Of a stretch of 33,800 nucleotides of DNA, positions 16,642-25,134 are shown piece after piece. Numbering within the stretch: the first letter of the stretch is position 1; each line of letters begins with the position of its first letter. Location: contig DAOURA010000008.1 of the NCBI GenBank assembly GCA_030625325.1, forward strand, positions 1 to 33,800. The letters are read 5' to 3'. Origin of the DNA: Marinosulfonomonas sp. (GTDB taxonomy: Bacteria > Pseudomonadota > Alphaproteobacteria > Rhodobacterales > Rhodobacteraceae). The position numbers and the translations under genes were made by a program. The notes beneath the pieces were generated by a model that was given only the letters and a program-made list of their open reading frames with translations, was not told where the DNA came from and made no database searches.

Positions 16642-17916
16642 TCAGAAAAGTGATGCGTTTTGGCTCAGGCCGCGTGTAATACTGCCAGTTGATGGCAAAA
16701 GCGGAATAAGACAGGCCTGAAGTGCGTGATAAAGGTCTGGCTTTCCCCTGAAAACCCGGTTCACCGGGCGCAGATCACCGGACAGTTCCGGGAACCAGCC
16801 GCCGTTGTGGTGATCAATGATATGGGTGTCGCTAAATTGCCAGATACGGCGATACCAGTCTTCGTGGAACGGGTCATCATCAAGGGAACCCAAGACAGAT
16901 GCGGCGGCGATACCTTCCGCGCAAGGCCACCAGAACCTGTCTGTCTGGTCCGGGACATCATCCCAGCCAAGCGTATAATAGAACCCACCGGTATCACCCG
17001 CCCAGCCTGTTTCAACCGCGTTGCGAAACAAATTCCTGGCAGCGTCAGGCACCCAGTCATTGCGACGTTTCCCCAGTTCCCAAAGCTGAATAAGAAGGCG
17101 CGACCATTCCAACGCATGGCCAGGCGTGGTTCCCGCCGGGCGGAACATCGGGTCGCCCACATAGTTTAGGTCCACCTGCCAGTTCGCATCAAAATGCTCG
17201 GCCACGCGCCAGCCCTGTTCACGCGCATGGCGATCAATGATCAGACCGGCGATGCTTTCGGCCATATCAAGATACATCTGATCATCCGTGGCCTCATACG
17301 CGGCCATCAGGCTTTCGGTCAGGTGCATGTTGGAATTCTGGCCGCGATAATCGCTGATGGCCTGCCAGTCTGCGGTATATTCTTCGCTGGTTGCCCCGGC
17401 TTTCGTGTCCCAAAACCGCGTGTGCAGTACCTCAGTGACATCACCCAGCAAACGGTCCGCATCCGGGTGTCCGGCAATTTTGGCCGACGCCCCGGCCAGC
17501 AAAACAAACGCATGACCATAGGCCTGTTTGGCCGGGTTACTTGGTGAAACGTCATCAACACCCCAAAAATAGCCACCATTTTTTTCGTCCCGGTGCCGGT
17601 CCCACAAGAACGCCATGCCGTGATCAATAACATCGTCTGCGCTGGGTCGCCCCAACAGCTTGGCAATGGTAAAACAATGCACAAAACGGGTGGTGTCGTG
17701 CAACTGACGTTCAACGCCCGACTGGCCCGATTTGGGGGGGATCGGCTGACCAGTATCGTCAAGACTGTAAAAACCACCCGCCGCATTGATCAGATTGGGC
17801 TGAAAGAAATCCAGCAAGTTGTTGGCCTGACCCAACAGCCACTGACGATGCGCCGGGCGCGTCACAAAGCGCGGGCCGTCTGTTTCGGCCCAATCGGGTG
17901 GGTTTACTGGTTGCAT
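16642..17916 (-). CDS. AGE-family sugar epimerase/isomerase (mannose isomerase-like)
   Basis: A 424-aa member of the N-acylglucosamine 2-epimerase (alpha6/alpha6 barrel) family, which also includes D-mannose isomerase, YihS and cellobiose epimerase. The start at 17916 has GAAGGA upstream and follows the lactonase stop by 19 nt; a longer frame to 18345 only runs through that gene. Active-site histidine motifs are visible: RFVHCFTIAKLL, NSNMHLTESLMAAYEAT, PGHALEWSRLL and KPDLYHALQACLIPL, with FWWPCAEGIAA. It probably interconverts free aldose and ketose or the C2 epimers at the entry of the pathway. Length is normal for ManI/YihS types. Substrate is inferred to be a hexose such as mannose. Confidence 0.88.
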   Translation of the reverse strand: MQPVNPPDWAETDGPRFVTRPAHRQWLLGQANNLLDFFQPNLINAAGGFYSLDDTGQPIPPKSGQSGVERQLHDTTRFVHCFTIAKLLGRPSADDVIDHGMAFLWDRHRDEKNGGYFWGVDDVSPSNPAKQAYGHAFVLLAGASAKIAGHPDADRLLGDVTEVLHTRFWDTKAGATSEEYTADWQAISDYRGQNSNMHLTESLMAAYEATDDQMYLDMAESIAGLIIDRHAREQGWRVAEHFDANWQVDLNYVGDPMFRPAGTTPGHALEWSRLLIQLWELGKRRNDWVPDAARNLFRNAVETGWAGDTGGFYYTLGWDDVPDQTDRFWWPCAEGIAAASVLGSLDDDPFHEDWYRRIWQFSDTHIIDHHNGGWFPELSGDLRPVNRVFRGKPDLYHALQACLIPLLPSTGSITRGLSQNASLF

Positions 17917-17935
17917 GTGAACAGTTCCTTCAGTT

Positions 17936-18868
17936 TCAGGCGGGTAAAGTCGTTGGTCCGGCCCCGGTGGTGCGCAGGTAAACGCAATAAAGGCTTTGGC
18001 TTGCGCAGATATACAGGCGGTTGCGTTTTGGGCCGCCAAATTCAACATTGGCCGCCGCTTCGGGAATTTTGATCTTGCCCAGCAAATGTCCGTCCGGGGC
18101 GTAACAATGGACACCATCCCCGGCGCTGGTCCAGATATTGCCGGCCTGATCAAACCGGAAACCGTCAAACACGCCCGCCCCACAGGTGGCAAAAACCGAC
18201 CCGCCGGGGTGCAATGATTTACCATCACCTGCCACATCCAGAACCCGGATATGGTGCGGGCCGTCCGGGTCATGACTAAGGCCGGTATCCGAAATATAAA
18301 GCCGCGTTTCGTCACCATTAAACGCCAGCCCGTTCGGCTTGGCAAAATCTGTGGCCACTGCCGTTACTTCACCGGATTGCGGATCAATGCGGTAAACATA
18401 AGACGCGCCAATTTCACTTTCCGCTTTGTGGCCTTCATAGTCGCTATCGATGCCGTAGGTTGGATCGGTAAACCAGACTGAGCCATCCGATTTCACCACC
18501 ACATCATTGGGTGAATTCAGGCGTTTACCATCGTATGATGCGCAAAGTTCACTGGTGGTTCCGTCATGTTCAATGCGTGACACACGCCGCCCGCCATGTT
18601 CACATGAAACCACGCGACCTGCCCGGTCCAGCGTGCGCCCGTTTTGAAAACCGCTGCGGTCTGAAAACAACGTCACCTCGCCGCTTGTTTCATCATAGCG
18701 CAACACCCGGTCATTGGGGATGTCCGAAAACAACAAATAACGCCCGGCAGGCACGTAAACCGGCCCCTCTGTCCAGCGCGCGCCAGTCCACAGCTTTTCC
18801 ACGCTGACATTTCCCAACACAAGGGAATTGAACCTTGGGTCAATGACTTCGAACCAATCGGTTAGCAT
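17936..18868 (-). CDS. SMP-30/gluconolactonase-family sugar lactonase
   Basis: A 310-aa SMP-30/LRE beta-propeller lactonase expected to open the aldono-lactone made by the sugar dehydrogenase. Visible features are WTEGPVYVPAGRYLLFSDIPN (the Glu is a metal ligand in the family), RLNSPNDVVVKSDGSVWFTDPTYG (Asn/Asp ligands), KPNGLAFNGDETRLYISDTG, and FDGFRFDQAGNIWTSAGDGVH. There is no signal peptide. The start codon overlaps the end of the uxuA gene by 7 nt, with its ribosome-binding site (GGAG) inside uxuA, so the two are translationally coupled. Confidence 0.92.
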   Translation of the reverse strand: MLTDWFEVIDPRFNSLVLGNVSVEKLWTGARWTEGPVYVPAGRYLLFSDIPNDRVLRYDETSGEVTLFSDRSGFQNGRTLDRAGRVVSCEHGGRRVSRIEHDGTTSELCASYDGKRLNSPNDVVVKSDGSVWFTDPTYGIDSDYEGHKAESEIGASYVYRIDPQSGEVTAVATDFAKPNGLAFNGDETRLYISDTGLSHDPDGPHHIRVLDVAGDGKSLHPGGSVFATCGAGVFDGFRFDQAGNIWTSAGDGVHCYAPDGHLLGKIKIPEAAANVEFGGPKRNRLYICASQSLYCVYLRTTGAGPTTLPA

Positions 18869-20070
18869 GGGGGGTACTCCTTAATCGCCATCATCGCGCC
18901 GCGCAGTTCGGCCAGCCCGCGCAGCCGCCCGATGGCAGTATAACCGGGGTTCCCACCGGCGCCGATATCGCTCAGCAACTCATGCCCATGATCCGGGCGC
19001 ATGGGGATCGACGTAATATCGCCCCCGGCGGATTTGCGTCGGTTTTCCTCGTCCATCAGGGCCTTGATCACCTGTATCATATTGGTTGATCCGGCCAGAT
19101 GGTCGTCTTCGTGAAAGGTACAGGGAACACCGTCCGTTTCCCGGCGCACATTGCGCAGGTGGGCAAAATGGATACGCGGCCCAAACTGGCGCACCATCTC
19201 AGGCAGGTCATTGTCACCCCGTGACCCAAGTGAGCCGACGCAAAACGTCATACCGTTGGCGGGCAGGTCCACTGCGTCAAACATGGTTTGAAAATCGGCC
19301 TGTGTTGACATGATGCGCGGCAAACCAAAAAGGGGAAATGGCGGATCATCCGGGTGGCATGCCAGCCGAATGCCGATATCTTCGGCCAGTGGCGCAACCT
19401 CGGCCAGGAAATCCAAATGGTTCTGGCGTAACCGGTCGGCACTGATCCCGTCCCAAACCGCCAGCCGGTCAGAAAATTCCGGCAGGCTCCAACTTTCACC
19501 GGAACCGGGCAGGCCTGCGGTCAGGTTGTTGGTCAGTGTAACCTTTTGGGCGTCATCCATTCTGGCAAACCGTTCCTGCGCCTGCGCTGCAACCCCGTCA
19601 GAATAGGACTGCGCGGCCCCTTTGCGGCCCAGAATATGAATGTCAAAAGCCGCCATATCAATCACATCAAAACGCAGGGCCAGGCCGGTATTGGGGTGTT
19701 TCCATTTCAGATCGGTTCGGGTCCAGTCCAGCACCGGCATCGTGTGATAGGCCACCACCCGCACATCTGCGGCCGCCAAGTTTCGCAGGCTTTGAATGTA
19801 ATTGTCCAACTGATCGCGCCAGTCCCCGGTGCGGGCCTTGATATCATCACTGATGAACACGCTTTCCACCACATCCCAGCGCAGACCACTGGGTGATCCG
19901 TCAGGTAATGTTGCCACCTCAACCTTGCGCTTTTCAATCTCGGCTGACGTCCAGACATCACCGGGGGTGACATGGTGCAAGGCGGTCACGATACCTTCGA
20001 CGCCCGCCTGTTTTATATCTGCCAGACTGACCGGATCGTTCGGCCCATACCATCGCCACGTTTGTTTCAT
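18862..20070 (-). CDS. uxuA: Mannonate dehydratase
   Basis: A 402-aa UxuA-family protein, which dehydrates D-mannonate to 2-keto-3-deoxy-D-gluconate in a metal-dependent reaction. Start 20070 (MKQTWRWYGPND) has GGAGAC upstream; the in-frame extension to 20115 runs into the preceding SDR gene. Metal-site motifs are intact: LACHPDDPP, the Cys in FCVGSLGSRGDNDL, the His in HFAHLRNV and MRPDHGH, with GYTAIGRLRGLAELRG at the end. Length matches E. coli UxuA (about 394). No uronate isomerase or UxuB-type oxidoreductase is nearby, so mannonate is more likely produced here by dehydrogenase and lactonase than from glucuronate. Confidence 0.93.
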   Translation of the reverse strand: MKQTWRWYGPNDPVSLADIKQAGVEGIVTALHHVTPGDVWTSAEIEKRKVEVATLPDGSPSGLRWDVVESVFISDDIKARTGDWRDQLDNYIQSLRNLAAADVRVVAYHTMPVLDWTRTDLKWKHPNTGLALRFDVIDMAAFDIHILGRKGAAQSYSDGVAAQAQERFARMDDAQKVTLTNNLTAGLPGSGESWSLPEFSDRLAVWDGISADRLRQNHLDFLAEVAPLAEDIGIRLACHPDDPPFPLFGLPRIMSTQADFQTMFDAVDLPANGMTFCVGSLGSRGDNDLPEMVRQFGPRIHFAHLRNVRRETDGVPCTFHEDDHLAGSTNMIQVIKALMDEENRRKSAGGDITSIPMRPDHGHELLSDIGAGGNPGYTAIGRLRGLAELRGAMMAIKEYPPC

Positions 20071-20089
20071 AACTGTCTCCGCTGCTGCG

Positions 20090-20875
20090 CTATTCGTCGC
20101 TCCAGTTTGCACCAAAGGCGCGCCCGATCATTGGGTATTGTTCCACATCGCACACCTGTCCGGTTACCGGGGCACTTTCATCCGACAGCCAGAACACCGC
20201 GTGTCGGGCGATCTGATCGGGGGTCAGTAACGCCCCGCTTGGCTTATAGCTGGCCGGGATCTGGTCTTGCCAATTTTCAGGCTGGCCCTCGGCGGCCTGA
20301 ATGCGGTTTTCGGATTCTGTTACGGTCCAGCCCACGTTGATTTGGTTAATCCGCACATGTTTTGGCCCAAGGGTGGAACCCAGATTTTGTGTAATAGTCA
20401 TCAACGCCCCCTTGGTCGCGGAATAAACCAGCAAAGTCGGCGCACCACAGGACGCATTAACCGACCCAATATTAACAATACTGCCACCGGTTTTTTGCGT
20501 GGCCATCTGCGCTGCTGCCGCCTGTATTAACATCAGGGGGGCGCGGAAATTCACCGCGAACATCCGGTCAATCAGGTCCGCCGACACGGTGTCCAGCGTA
20601 CAGCGGTCCAACATACCCGCGTTATTCACCAGCCCGTCAATTCGCCCATGTTCCCCAAGCACGAATCCAACAATTTTTCCGGGGGCGGCCGGGTCATTCA
20701 GATCGGCGGCAATATACGTGACGCCAGGGCCAAGTTTGCGTGCGGATGTTTCTAGCGCGGACGCGTCAAGCCCATGCAAAACCACGCGCGCGCCCCTGTC
20801 ATGGCATATCCGGGCAATGGCAAAGCCGATGCCTTCATTCGCACCGGTGATAAGAACAACACGACCTTTCATCAT
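20090..20875 (-). CDS. SDR dehydrogenase (candidate sugar 1-dehydrogenase)
   Basis: A 261-aa classical short-chain dehydrogenase with TGANEGIG cofactor loop (about 10-17), NNAG motif, catalytic Ser in NIGSVNAS and the YSATK Tyr/Lys motif. The ATGATGA at its start overlaps the stop of the ABC ATPase gene, so uptake and first oxidation are coupled. With an SMP-30 lactonase and UxuA downstream, oxidation of a free hexose to its lactone is the most economical role. It could alternatively oxidise a later intermediate, exchanging roles with the SDR at 15001-15729. The C-terminal PVTGQVCDVEQYP is atypical for the family end. Confidence 0.85.
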   Translation of the reverse strand: MMKGRVVLITGANEGIGFAIARICHDRGARVVLHGLDASALETSARKLGPGVTYIAADLNDPAAPGKIVGFVLGEHGRIDGLVNNAGMLDRCTLDTVSADLIDRMFAVNFRAPLMLIQAAAAQMATQKTGGSIVNIGSVNASCGAPTLLVYSATKGALMTITQNLGSTLGPKHVRINQINVGWTVTESENRIQAAEGQPENWQDQIPASYKPSGALLTPDQIARHAVFWLSDESAPVTGQVCDVEQYPMIGRAFGANWSDE

Positions 20876-21651
20876 CCGACCACTTCTGCCTTTCGCGTAT
20901 CATCCAGCGCACCAACCATATATTGAACGACTTCCTCGGAATTGGTATCGCTGATCTTCTTTTCGGTTACTTTTTGACCACGATGCATCACCACCAGTCG
21001 ATCGGCAACGGCAAATACATCCGGCAGATTGTGACTGATCAAAATCACGGGCACACCGCGATCGCGCAATGCGTTAATCAGTTCCAGAACCTTCTTTTGC
21101 TCGGGGACGCCCAGGTTATTCGTCGGCTCATCCATGATCATCAGCTTGGCATCCCAATAGACCGCGCGCGCAATGGCGACCGCCTGTCGTTGCCCGCCGG
21201 ACAATGTTTCAATAGGGGCTTTCAGCGATGGAATTTCAACATGCAGAGATTCCAGTGCCTCGGCAGAACGGTCCCGCATGAATTTGTCATCCAGCGAGCG
21301 GATAAGCCCCCCCAGATAGGATTTTTCCTTTTCGCGGCCCAGAAAAATATTGCCTGCTACATCCAGATTATTAGCCAGCGCCAAATCTTGATAGATCGTT
21401 TCAATACCGCGATCGCGTGCCTCAATAGGGTTTGAAAAATTGACATCTTCCCCCTGAAAAGTCACCCGCCCGCTGGTGGGGCTGTGTACGCCGGAAACAC
21501 ATTTGATCAGGGTGGATTTGCCGGCGCCATTATCGCCCAGCAGGGCCACCACCTCACCCGGATAAATATCAAGGTCAACGTTGTTCACTGCCGTCAGACC
21601 GCCAAATTTCTTGGTGAGGTTTCGGACCGAAAGGATGGGTTGGTTTTCCAT
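20872..21651 (-). CDS. ABC transporter ATP-binding protein, FrcA-like
   Basis: A 259-aa single-domain CUT2 ATPase, matching the length of FrcA and unlike the duplicated RbsA type found earlier in this window. Walker A GDNGAGKST is at about 38-46, the Q-loop in IYQDLALANNLDVAGNIFLGRE, signature LSGGQRQAVAIARAV, Walker B LMIMDEPTNNLGV, and the H-loop in ILISHNLPDVFAVADR. Sinorhizobium FrcBCA imports fructose, mannose and ribose, which fits the mannonate-type enzymes downstream. It starts 1 nt after the permease stop. Confidence 0.92.
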   Translation of the reverse strand: MENQPILSVRNLTKKFGGLTAVNNVDLDIYPGEVVALLGDNGAGKSTLIKCVSGVHSPTSGRVTFQGEDVNFSNPIEARDRGIETIYQDLALANNLDVAGNIFLGREKEKSYLGGLIRSLDDKFMRDRSAEALESLHVEIPSLKAPIETLSGGQRQAVAIARAVYWDAKLMIMDEPTNNLGVPEQKKVLELINALRDRGVPVILISHNLPDVFAVADRLVVMHRGQKVTEKKISDTNSEEVVQYMVGALDDTRKAEVVG

Positions 21652-22782
21652 TTAACTACTTCCGATCTTGTTTTTGATGATGTCGCGCGTTTGGTCGATA
21701 AGTACCGCCAGTATGACAACTGCGCCAACAACGATAAACTGCCAGAACGACGGCACGTTAAGCATTACCAACCCGGTGGTCAGAACGGCAATGATCAGTG
21801 CGCCTATCACCGTGCCGACAACTGTTCCCGACCCACCAAACAGTGACACGCCCCCGATGATAACAGCGGCAATGGATGACAACAAAAGCGGATCACCGAT
21901 CACCGCGGAACCCGCCGTAAAGCGAAGCATCGAAAGAAATCCAGCGATGCCCGCCGTGACCGACGACAACACATATAACTTGATGATGTGGCGTTCGACC
22001 GGAACCCCGGCACGAACGGCCGCCACTTCATTGCCACCGATGGCATAGGTGTAGCGGCCAAATTTAGTGCGCTTCAGCGCGTATATGGCAACAGCGACAA
22101 CCAGCGCAGTCATCAGAACCGGATAGGTAATTATCCGGTCCATCCGGCGCAACAATTCCACGGTCAGTTCCGGCTTTTGAAAGAAGTAAAAACCGCCCCC
22201 GTCGCCCCGAACATAATACATCATGGATTCATTGCCGTAATTACGCACCCCGCGCGGCAGCCCGATTACTGTGGTGTTTTCCGACATCAGCAATGCCATG
22301 CCGCGCACAATGAAGGACGTACCAAGTGTTACAATAAAGGGTGGCACCTTCAGTTTGGCAATGATGACGCCGTTGAACAGCCCGATCATACCACAACCAA
22401 CGACCGCCATTGCCAGCCCCGCCAGAACCGCCAGTGGCAGAGGTAGCCCGGCATTAAAAGCCCCGCGCAGCGCCAACGCCGAAATCACCGATGCAAAGCT
22501 CATCACCCAGCCAACCGACAGATCAATGCCACCGCTGATAATCACAAATGTCTGACCAAGGCCCAGTAACAGTACCGGCGTGATTGCCACCAGAATGTTT
22601 TGTGAATTTCGGACCGACAGGAAACTGACAGAACTGCCACTCACCAAAGGAACCGCAACAATAAAGGCCAGAACCAGGCAGGCCAGAAACACCCAGGCCC
22701 ACACCTGCATCAGGCTTAGAAGAATGGTCTTTGAGGCATTTTTGCCGGGTTCTTTGATGTTTTTAGTCGCGCCATCAGTCAT
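21652..22782 (-). CDS. ABC transporter permease, FrcC-like
   Basis: A 376-aa inner-membrane permease of the BPD_transp_2 family. A short charged N-terminal tail is followed by multiple membrane helices. Family motifs are GLGQTFVIISGGIDLSVGWV, LFNGVIIAKLKVPPFIVTLG, GRYTYAIGGNEVAAVRAGV and IIGGVSLFGGSGTVVGTVIGAL. It is longer than RbsC-like permeases because of an extra loop of roughly 40 residues around YGNESMMYYVRGDGGG, as seen in FrcC-type proteins. AGGATG precedes the ATG. Confidence 0.92.
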   Translation of the reverse strand: MTDGATKNIKEPGKNASKTILLSLMQVWAWVFLACLVLAFIVAVPLVSGSSVSFLSVRNSQNILVAITPVLLLGLGQTFVIISGGIDLSVGWVMSFASVISALALRGAFNAGLPLPLAVLAGLAMAVVGCGMIGLFNGVIIAKLKVPPFIVTLGTSFIVRGMALLMSENTTVIGLPRGVRNYGNESMMYYVRGDGGGFYFFQKPELTVELLRRMDRIITYPVLMTALVVAVAIYALKRTKFGRYTYAIGGNEVAAVRAGVPVERHIIKLYVLSSVTAGIAGFLSMLRFTAGSAVIGDPLLLSSIAAVIIGGVSLFGGSGTVVGTVIGALIIAVLTTGLVMLNVPSFWQFIVVGAVVILAVLIDQTRDIIKNKIGSS

Positions 22783-22807
22783 CTTTTATTCATCCTGCTG
22801 ATAAAAT

Positions 22808-22839
22808 AACCGGGGGCACCAGATATGGCCCCCCCGGTT
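22808..22839 (-). repeat. Intercistronic hairpin between the frcB-like and frcC-like genes
   Basis: AACCGGGGG (22808-22816) pairs perfectly with CCCCCGGTT (22831-22839) around a 14-nt loop. On the minus strand it lies 24 nt after the binding-protein stop and 25 nt before the permease start, and is followed by ATTTTATC, a poor T-run. It probably stabilises the binding-protein mRNA or attenuates transcription into the permease gene. On the plus strand it is followed by five T, but no plus-strand gene leads into it. Confidence 0.6.
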
Positions 22840-22863
22840 TTTCGTTCCAGATTTCCGAAAGCC

Positions 22864-23844
22864 TTAGTTTGGCACCTGATAGATGAAACGTGCGACCTCT
22901 GGATCATCAACATTATCGATGTCGATAATCGCAAAGCCCGTTTCAACCTGTGCTGGCAGGCTGGTCACACCACTTGCATCTGCGACTGCAAACTGTACGG
23001 CCATGTACCCCATGTCATAAGGTTTTTGCGCCAGAACAAGGCTTACGACACCTTCGCGCAGCTGCTCTATCGCAAATTGCGTTGCATCATAGGCCACAAC
23101 ATGAACTGCCCCGCCAAGACCGGCATTGACCACAGCTGTACCAGCACCCTGGGCGCTGAATACGTTGGTGCCAAAGACGCCGGCCAGATCCGGGACCCGC
23201 TCAATCGTTGCGGCGGTTTGCTGAACGGCAGTGTTCATATCGTCCAGGTTGAAATCAAGACCAACAACGGTGATGTCAGGGAATTCGTTGTCCATGACTT
23301 CGTTAAAGCCAACGGCGCGTGCCTCAACCGAGCTGACGTTCGGATTGGTCGAGTTGATGTAAACACTGCCCTTGCCACCGATTGCCTTGGCAAGGCCGCG
23401 CGCAGAAATACGCCCGCCTTCGGTGTTGTCAGAGCCAATTGCGCTGATTGGGAAGGTGACCGGCCCGTTGGCATAATCGCCGTTGCCAAGGAATGTATCA
23501 ACCGTGATGACCTGAATGCCGGATTCCATTGCCAGTTGCAGCGGTGTCACCATCTGATCTTTGTCGGTTGGCGCGATTATCAGATAATCGATATCGCCCC
23601 GTGCAACCATCGCGTCCAGAATAGGGGTCTGAACCTCTACGCCCCAGGTCGGTGGGATTTGCGTTACAACCTTCAGCCCCAGATCGGCAGCAGCGGCCAT
23701 AACGCCCAATTCCATAACCTGATAAAACGGATCAACAACACCGGGCAGGAACCCGATGGTGATTTTGTCCTGCGCATAGGCCGCGCCAGACAATAACAGT
23801 GCAGACAGCGCCCCGATGGCGCCCAGTTTTGAAGCAATTCTCAT
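22864..23844 (-). CDS. Sugar ABC transporter substrate-binding protein, FrcB-like
   Basis: A 326-aa periplasmic binding protein of the Periplasmic_binding_4 family and first gene of the nine-gene operon. The ATG at 23844 has GGGAGA upstream and gives a signal peptide MRIASKLGAIGALSALLLSG with cleavage after AYA; the in-frame extension to 23910 has neither. Ligand-fold motifs include ITIGFLPGVVDPFYQ, DYLIIAPTDKDQM, GIQVITVDTFLG and VHVVAYDATQFAIEQLREG. The last part, QKPYDMGYMAVQFA, is typical of the family. The ligand is probably a hexose given the FrcA- and FrcC-like partners and the catabolic genes. Confidence 0.92.
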   Translation of the reverse strand: MRIASKLGAIGALSALLLSGAAYAQDKITIGFLPGVVDPFYQVMELGVMAAAADLGLKVVTQIPPTWGVEVQTPILDAMVARGDIDYLIIAPTDKDQMVTPLQLAMESGIQVITVDTFLGNGDYANGPVTFPISAIGSDNTEGGRISARGLAKAIGGKGSVYINSTNPNVSSVEARAVGFNEVMDNEFPDITVVGLDFNLDDMNTAVQQTAATIERVPDLAGVFGTNVFSAQGAGTAVVNAGLGGAVHVVAYDATQFAIEQLREGVVSLVLAQKPYDMGYMAVQFAVADASGVTSLPAQVETGFAIIDIDNVDDPEVARFIYQVPN

Positions 23845-23952
23845 TTCATTCTCCCTGATTGGATTCAATTTCGCTGTTTCAGGTCCGTACAATTCCCCCC
23901 AACAAAGCAAAACTTTTTGCAGTTGCCGGAATGCGGCTGTGCGAGCCTTTCC

Positions 23953-23958
23953 CTTATA
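23953..23958 (-). promoter_or_regulatory. Candidate -10 box of the frc-like operon
   Basis: On the minus strand TATAAG (rc of CTTATA) lies 14 bp downstream of the palindrome at 23973-23984, which would therefore cover the -35 region. That arrangement fits repression by LacI-type binding. No good -35 hexamer is visible, so the call is weak. Confidence 0.3.
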
Positions 23959-23971
23959 CTCCCATCTATTC

Positions 23972-24006
23972 TTTACACGTGTAACGCTAAACTTTACTTG
24001 TGTTAT
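23972..24006. promoter_or_regulatory. Two tandem LacI-type operator candidates, 21 bp apart
   Basis: TTTACACGTGTAAC (23972-23985) contains the perfect 12-bp palindrome TTACACGTGTAA (23973-23984) with a central CG, the hallmark of LacI-family operators. A second copy, TTTACTTGTGTTAT (23993-24006), matches at 10 of 14 positions and starts exactly 21 bp later, two helical turns. Both lie between the divergent LacI gene (24101) and the frc-like operon (23844). Confidence 0.6.
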
Positions 24007-24100
24007 ACGTCAAGAAAATTCGGTGGTTGCTGCAATCGGGTTGTGTAATATGTGCCGGGTATTCAGGTGGTCGTGATCACTAAGCAGGTTTGGACTAGCG

Positions 24101-25126
24101 GTGACTAAGAAAAAAATTCATACGATGGAGGGCTTTTCAAGCGCCATTGGTTTGTCGCGTCCAACCGTGTCGCGATATTTTTCAGACCCGCAATCTGTCC
24201 GTAAATCAACGCGCAAAACGATTGAAAGCGGCCTTGAACAATTTGGCTACCAACCAAACTTTCATGCCTCAAACCTGTCGCGGCGCAAGGCCCGTGCAAT
24301 TGGTATTATCGTGCCGTCAATAATTGACCCGTTCTATAGTGAACTGGTGAACACCATTGAAATCTATGCCGAGGCACGGGGTTATCTGACCATTCTTCAG
24401 TGCTCACACCATGATCCAAAAATGGAAATACTTGCGCTGGCCCGCCTAAGGTCGATGAATATCGCAGGTATTGCTATGGCGCCTTTGGGGGCGACCACCG
24501 ACATTGAGGCCGTGAAAAATGCACAGGCTGATGTTCCGATCGTGTTTATCGATTCCCGGCTGGCGGAAAACATTTCCTATATTGGCACCAATAACCGGCA
24601 AAGCATCCCGATGATGATCGACTATCTGTGCCATTCCGGGACACCGCCAGTATTCTTCAACCTGCCACCACTCAATTTTAACATCATGGAACGGCAGAAT
24701 ACCTATTTCGAACATATGAAAAAAATCGGTAAAAACCCGACCCTGATAAACCCGGACCCAATCCCGGTTAAGGATAATTTCGAACGCTTTGGGTTCGAGC
24801 AATTCATGATTTTGCTACAGGGGAACCTACCCAAAGGCTCTACTATCTTATGTGTTAACGACCGGGTTGCATTTGGCCTGATGTCGGCGGCGGCCAAGCT
24901 GGGTCTCAAGGTTGGCAAAAACCCCGGTGACGACTTGCGTGTCGCCGGTCATGACAACCAACATTTCAGCCAATACACCACGCCGTCACTTACGACAGTG
25001 GCACAGAACACTAAAGAAATTGGTGTGCTTGCCGCGCGGGCATTATTGGAAAGCGAAGGTGACAATACGTTGTTAAAACATGGCAAGCTAATCGATGGCA
25101 CCATCCTGTTTCGAGATTCTGCATAG
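24101..25126 (+). CDS. LacI-family transcriptional regulator
   Basis: A 341-aa LacI-type regulator. The N-terminal helix-turn-helix has the recognisable SSAIGLSRPTVSRYFSDPQSVRKSTRK segment (helix 3 RPTVSRYF, about residues 20-27) and the hinge QPNFHASNLSRRKARAIGIIVP. The effector-binding domain shows DPFYSELVNTIE, IVFIDSRL, ILCVNDRVAFGLMSAA and VAGHDNQHFSQYTTPSLTTV. The start is GTG at 24101; the ATG at 24125 would remove residues needed before the first helix. It is divergent from the sugar operon and the likely ligand is a sugar or pathway intermediate. Its stop is 8 nt from the end of the converging 105-aa gene. Confidence 0.92.
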   Translation: MTKKKIHTMEGFSSAIGLSRPTVSRYFSDPQSVRKSTRKTIESGLEQFGYQPNFHASNLSRRKARAIGIIVPSIIDPFYSELVNTIEIYAEARGYLTILQCSHHDPKMEILALARLRSMNIAGIAMAPLGATTDIEAVKNAQADVPIVFIDSRLAENISYIGTNNRQSIPMMIDYLCHSGTPPVFFNLPPLNFNIMERQNTYFEHMKKIGKNPTLINPDPIPVKDNFERFGFEQFMILLQGNLPKGSTILCVNDRVAFGLMSAAAKLGLKVGKNPGDDLRVAGHDNQHFSQYTTPSLTTVAQNTKEIGVLAARALLESEGDNTLLKHGKLIDGTILFRDSA

Positions 25127-25134
25127 CAGCAGAT

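Noticed and set aside
17917-18345. N-terminal extension of the AGE-family protein
   Set aside because: It lies wholly inside the lactonase gene in another frame and contains no AGE-family sequence; the start at 17916 has a ribosome-binding site.
22825-23796. Long plus-strand open frame (323 aa) opposite the frcB-like gene
   Set aside because: It is antisense to a well-supported binding protein with signal peptide and family motifs; its own translation is rich in His, Cys and Asn with no recognisable domain or ribosome-binding site.
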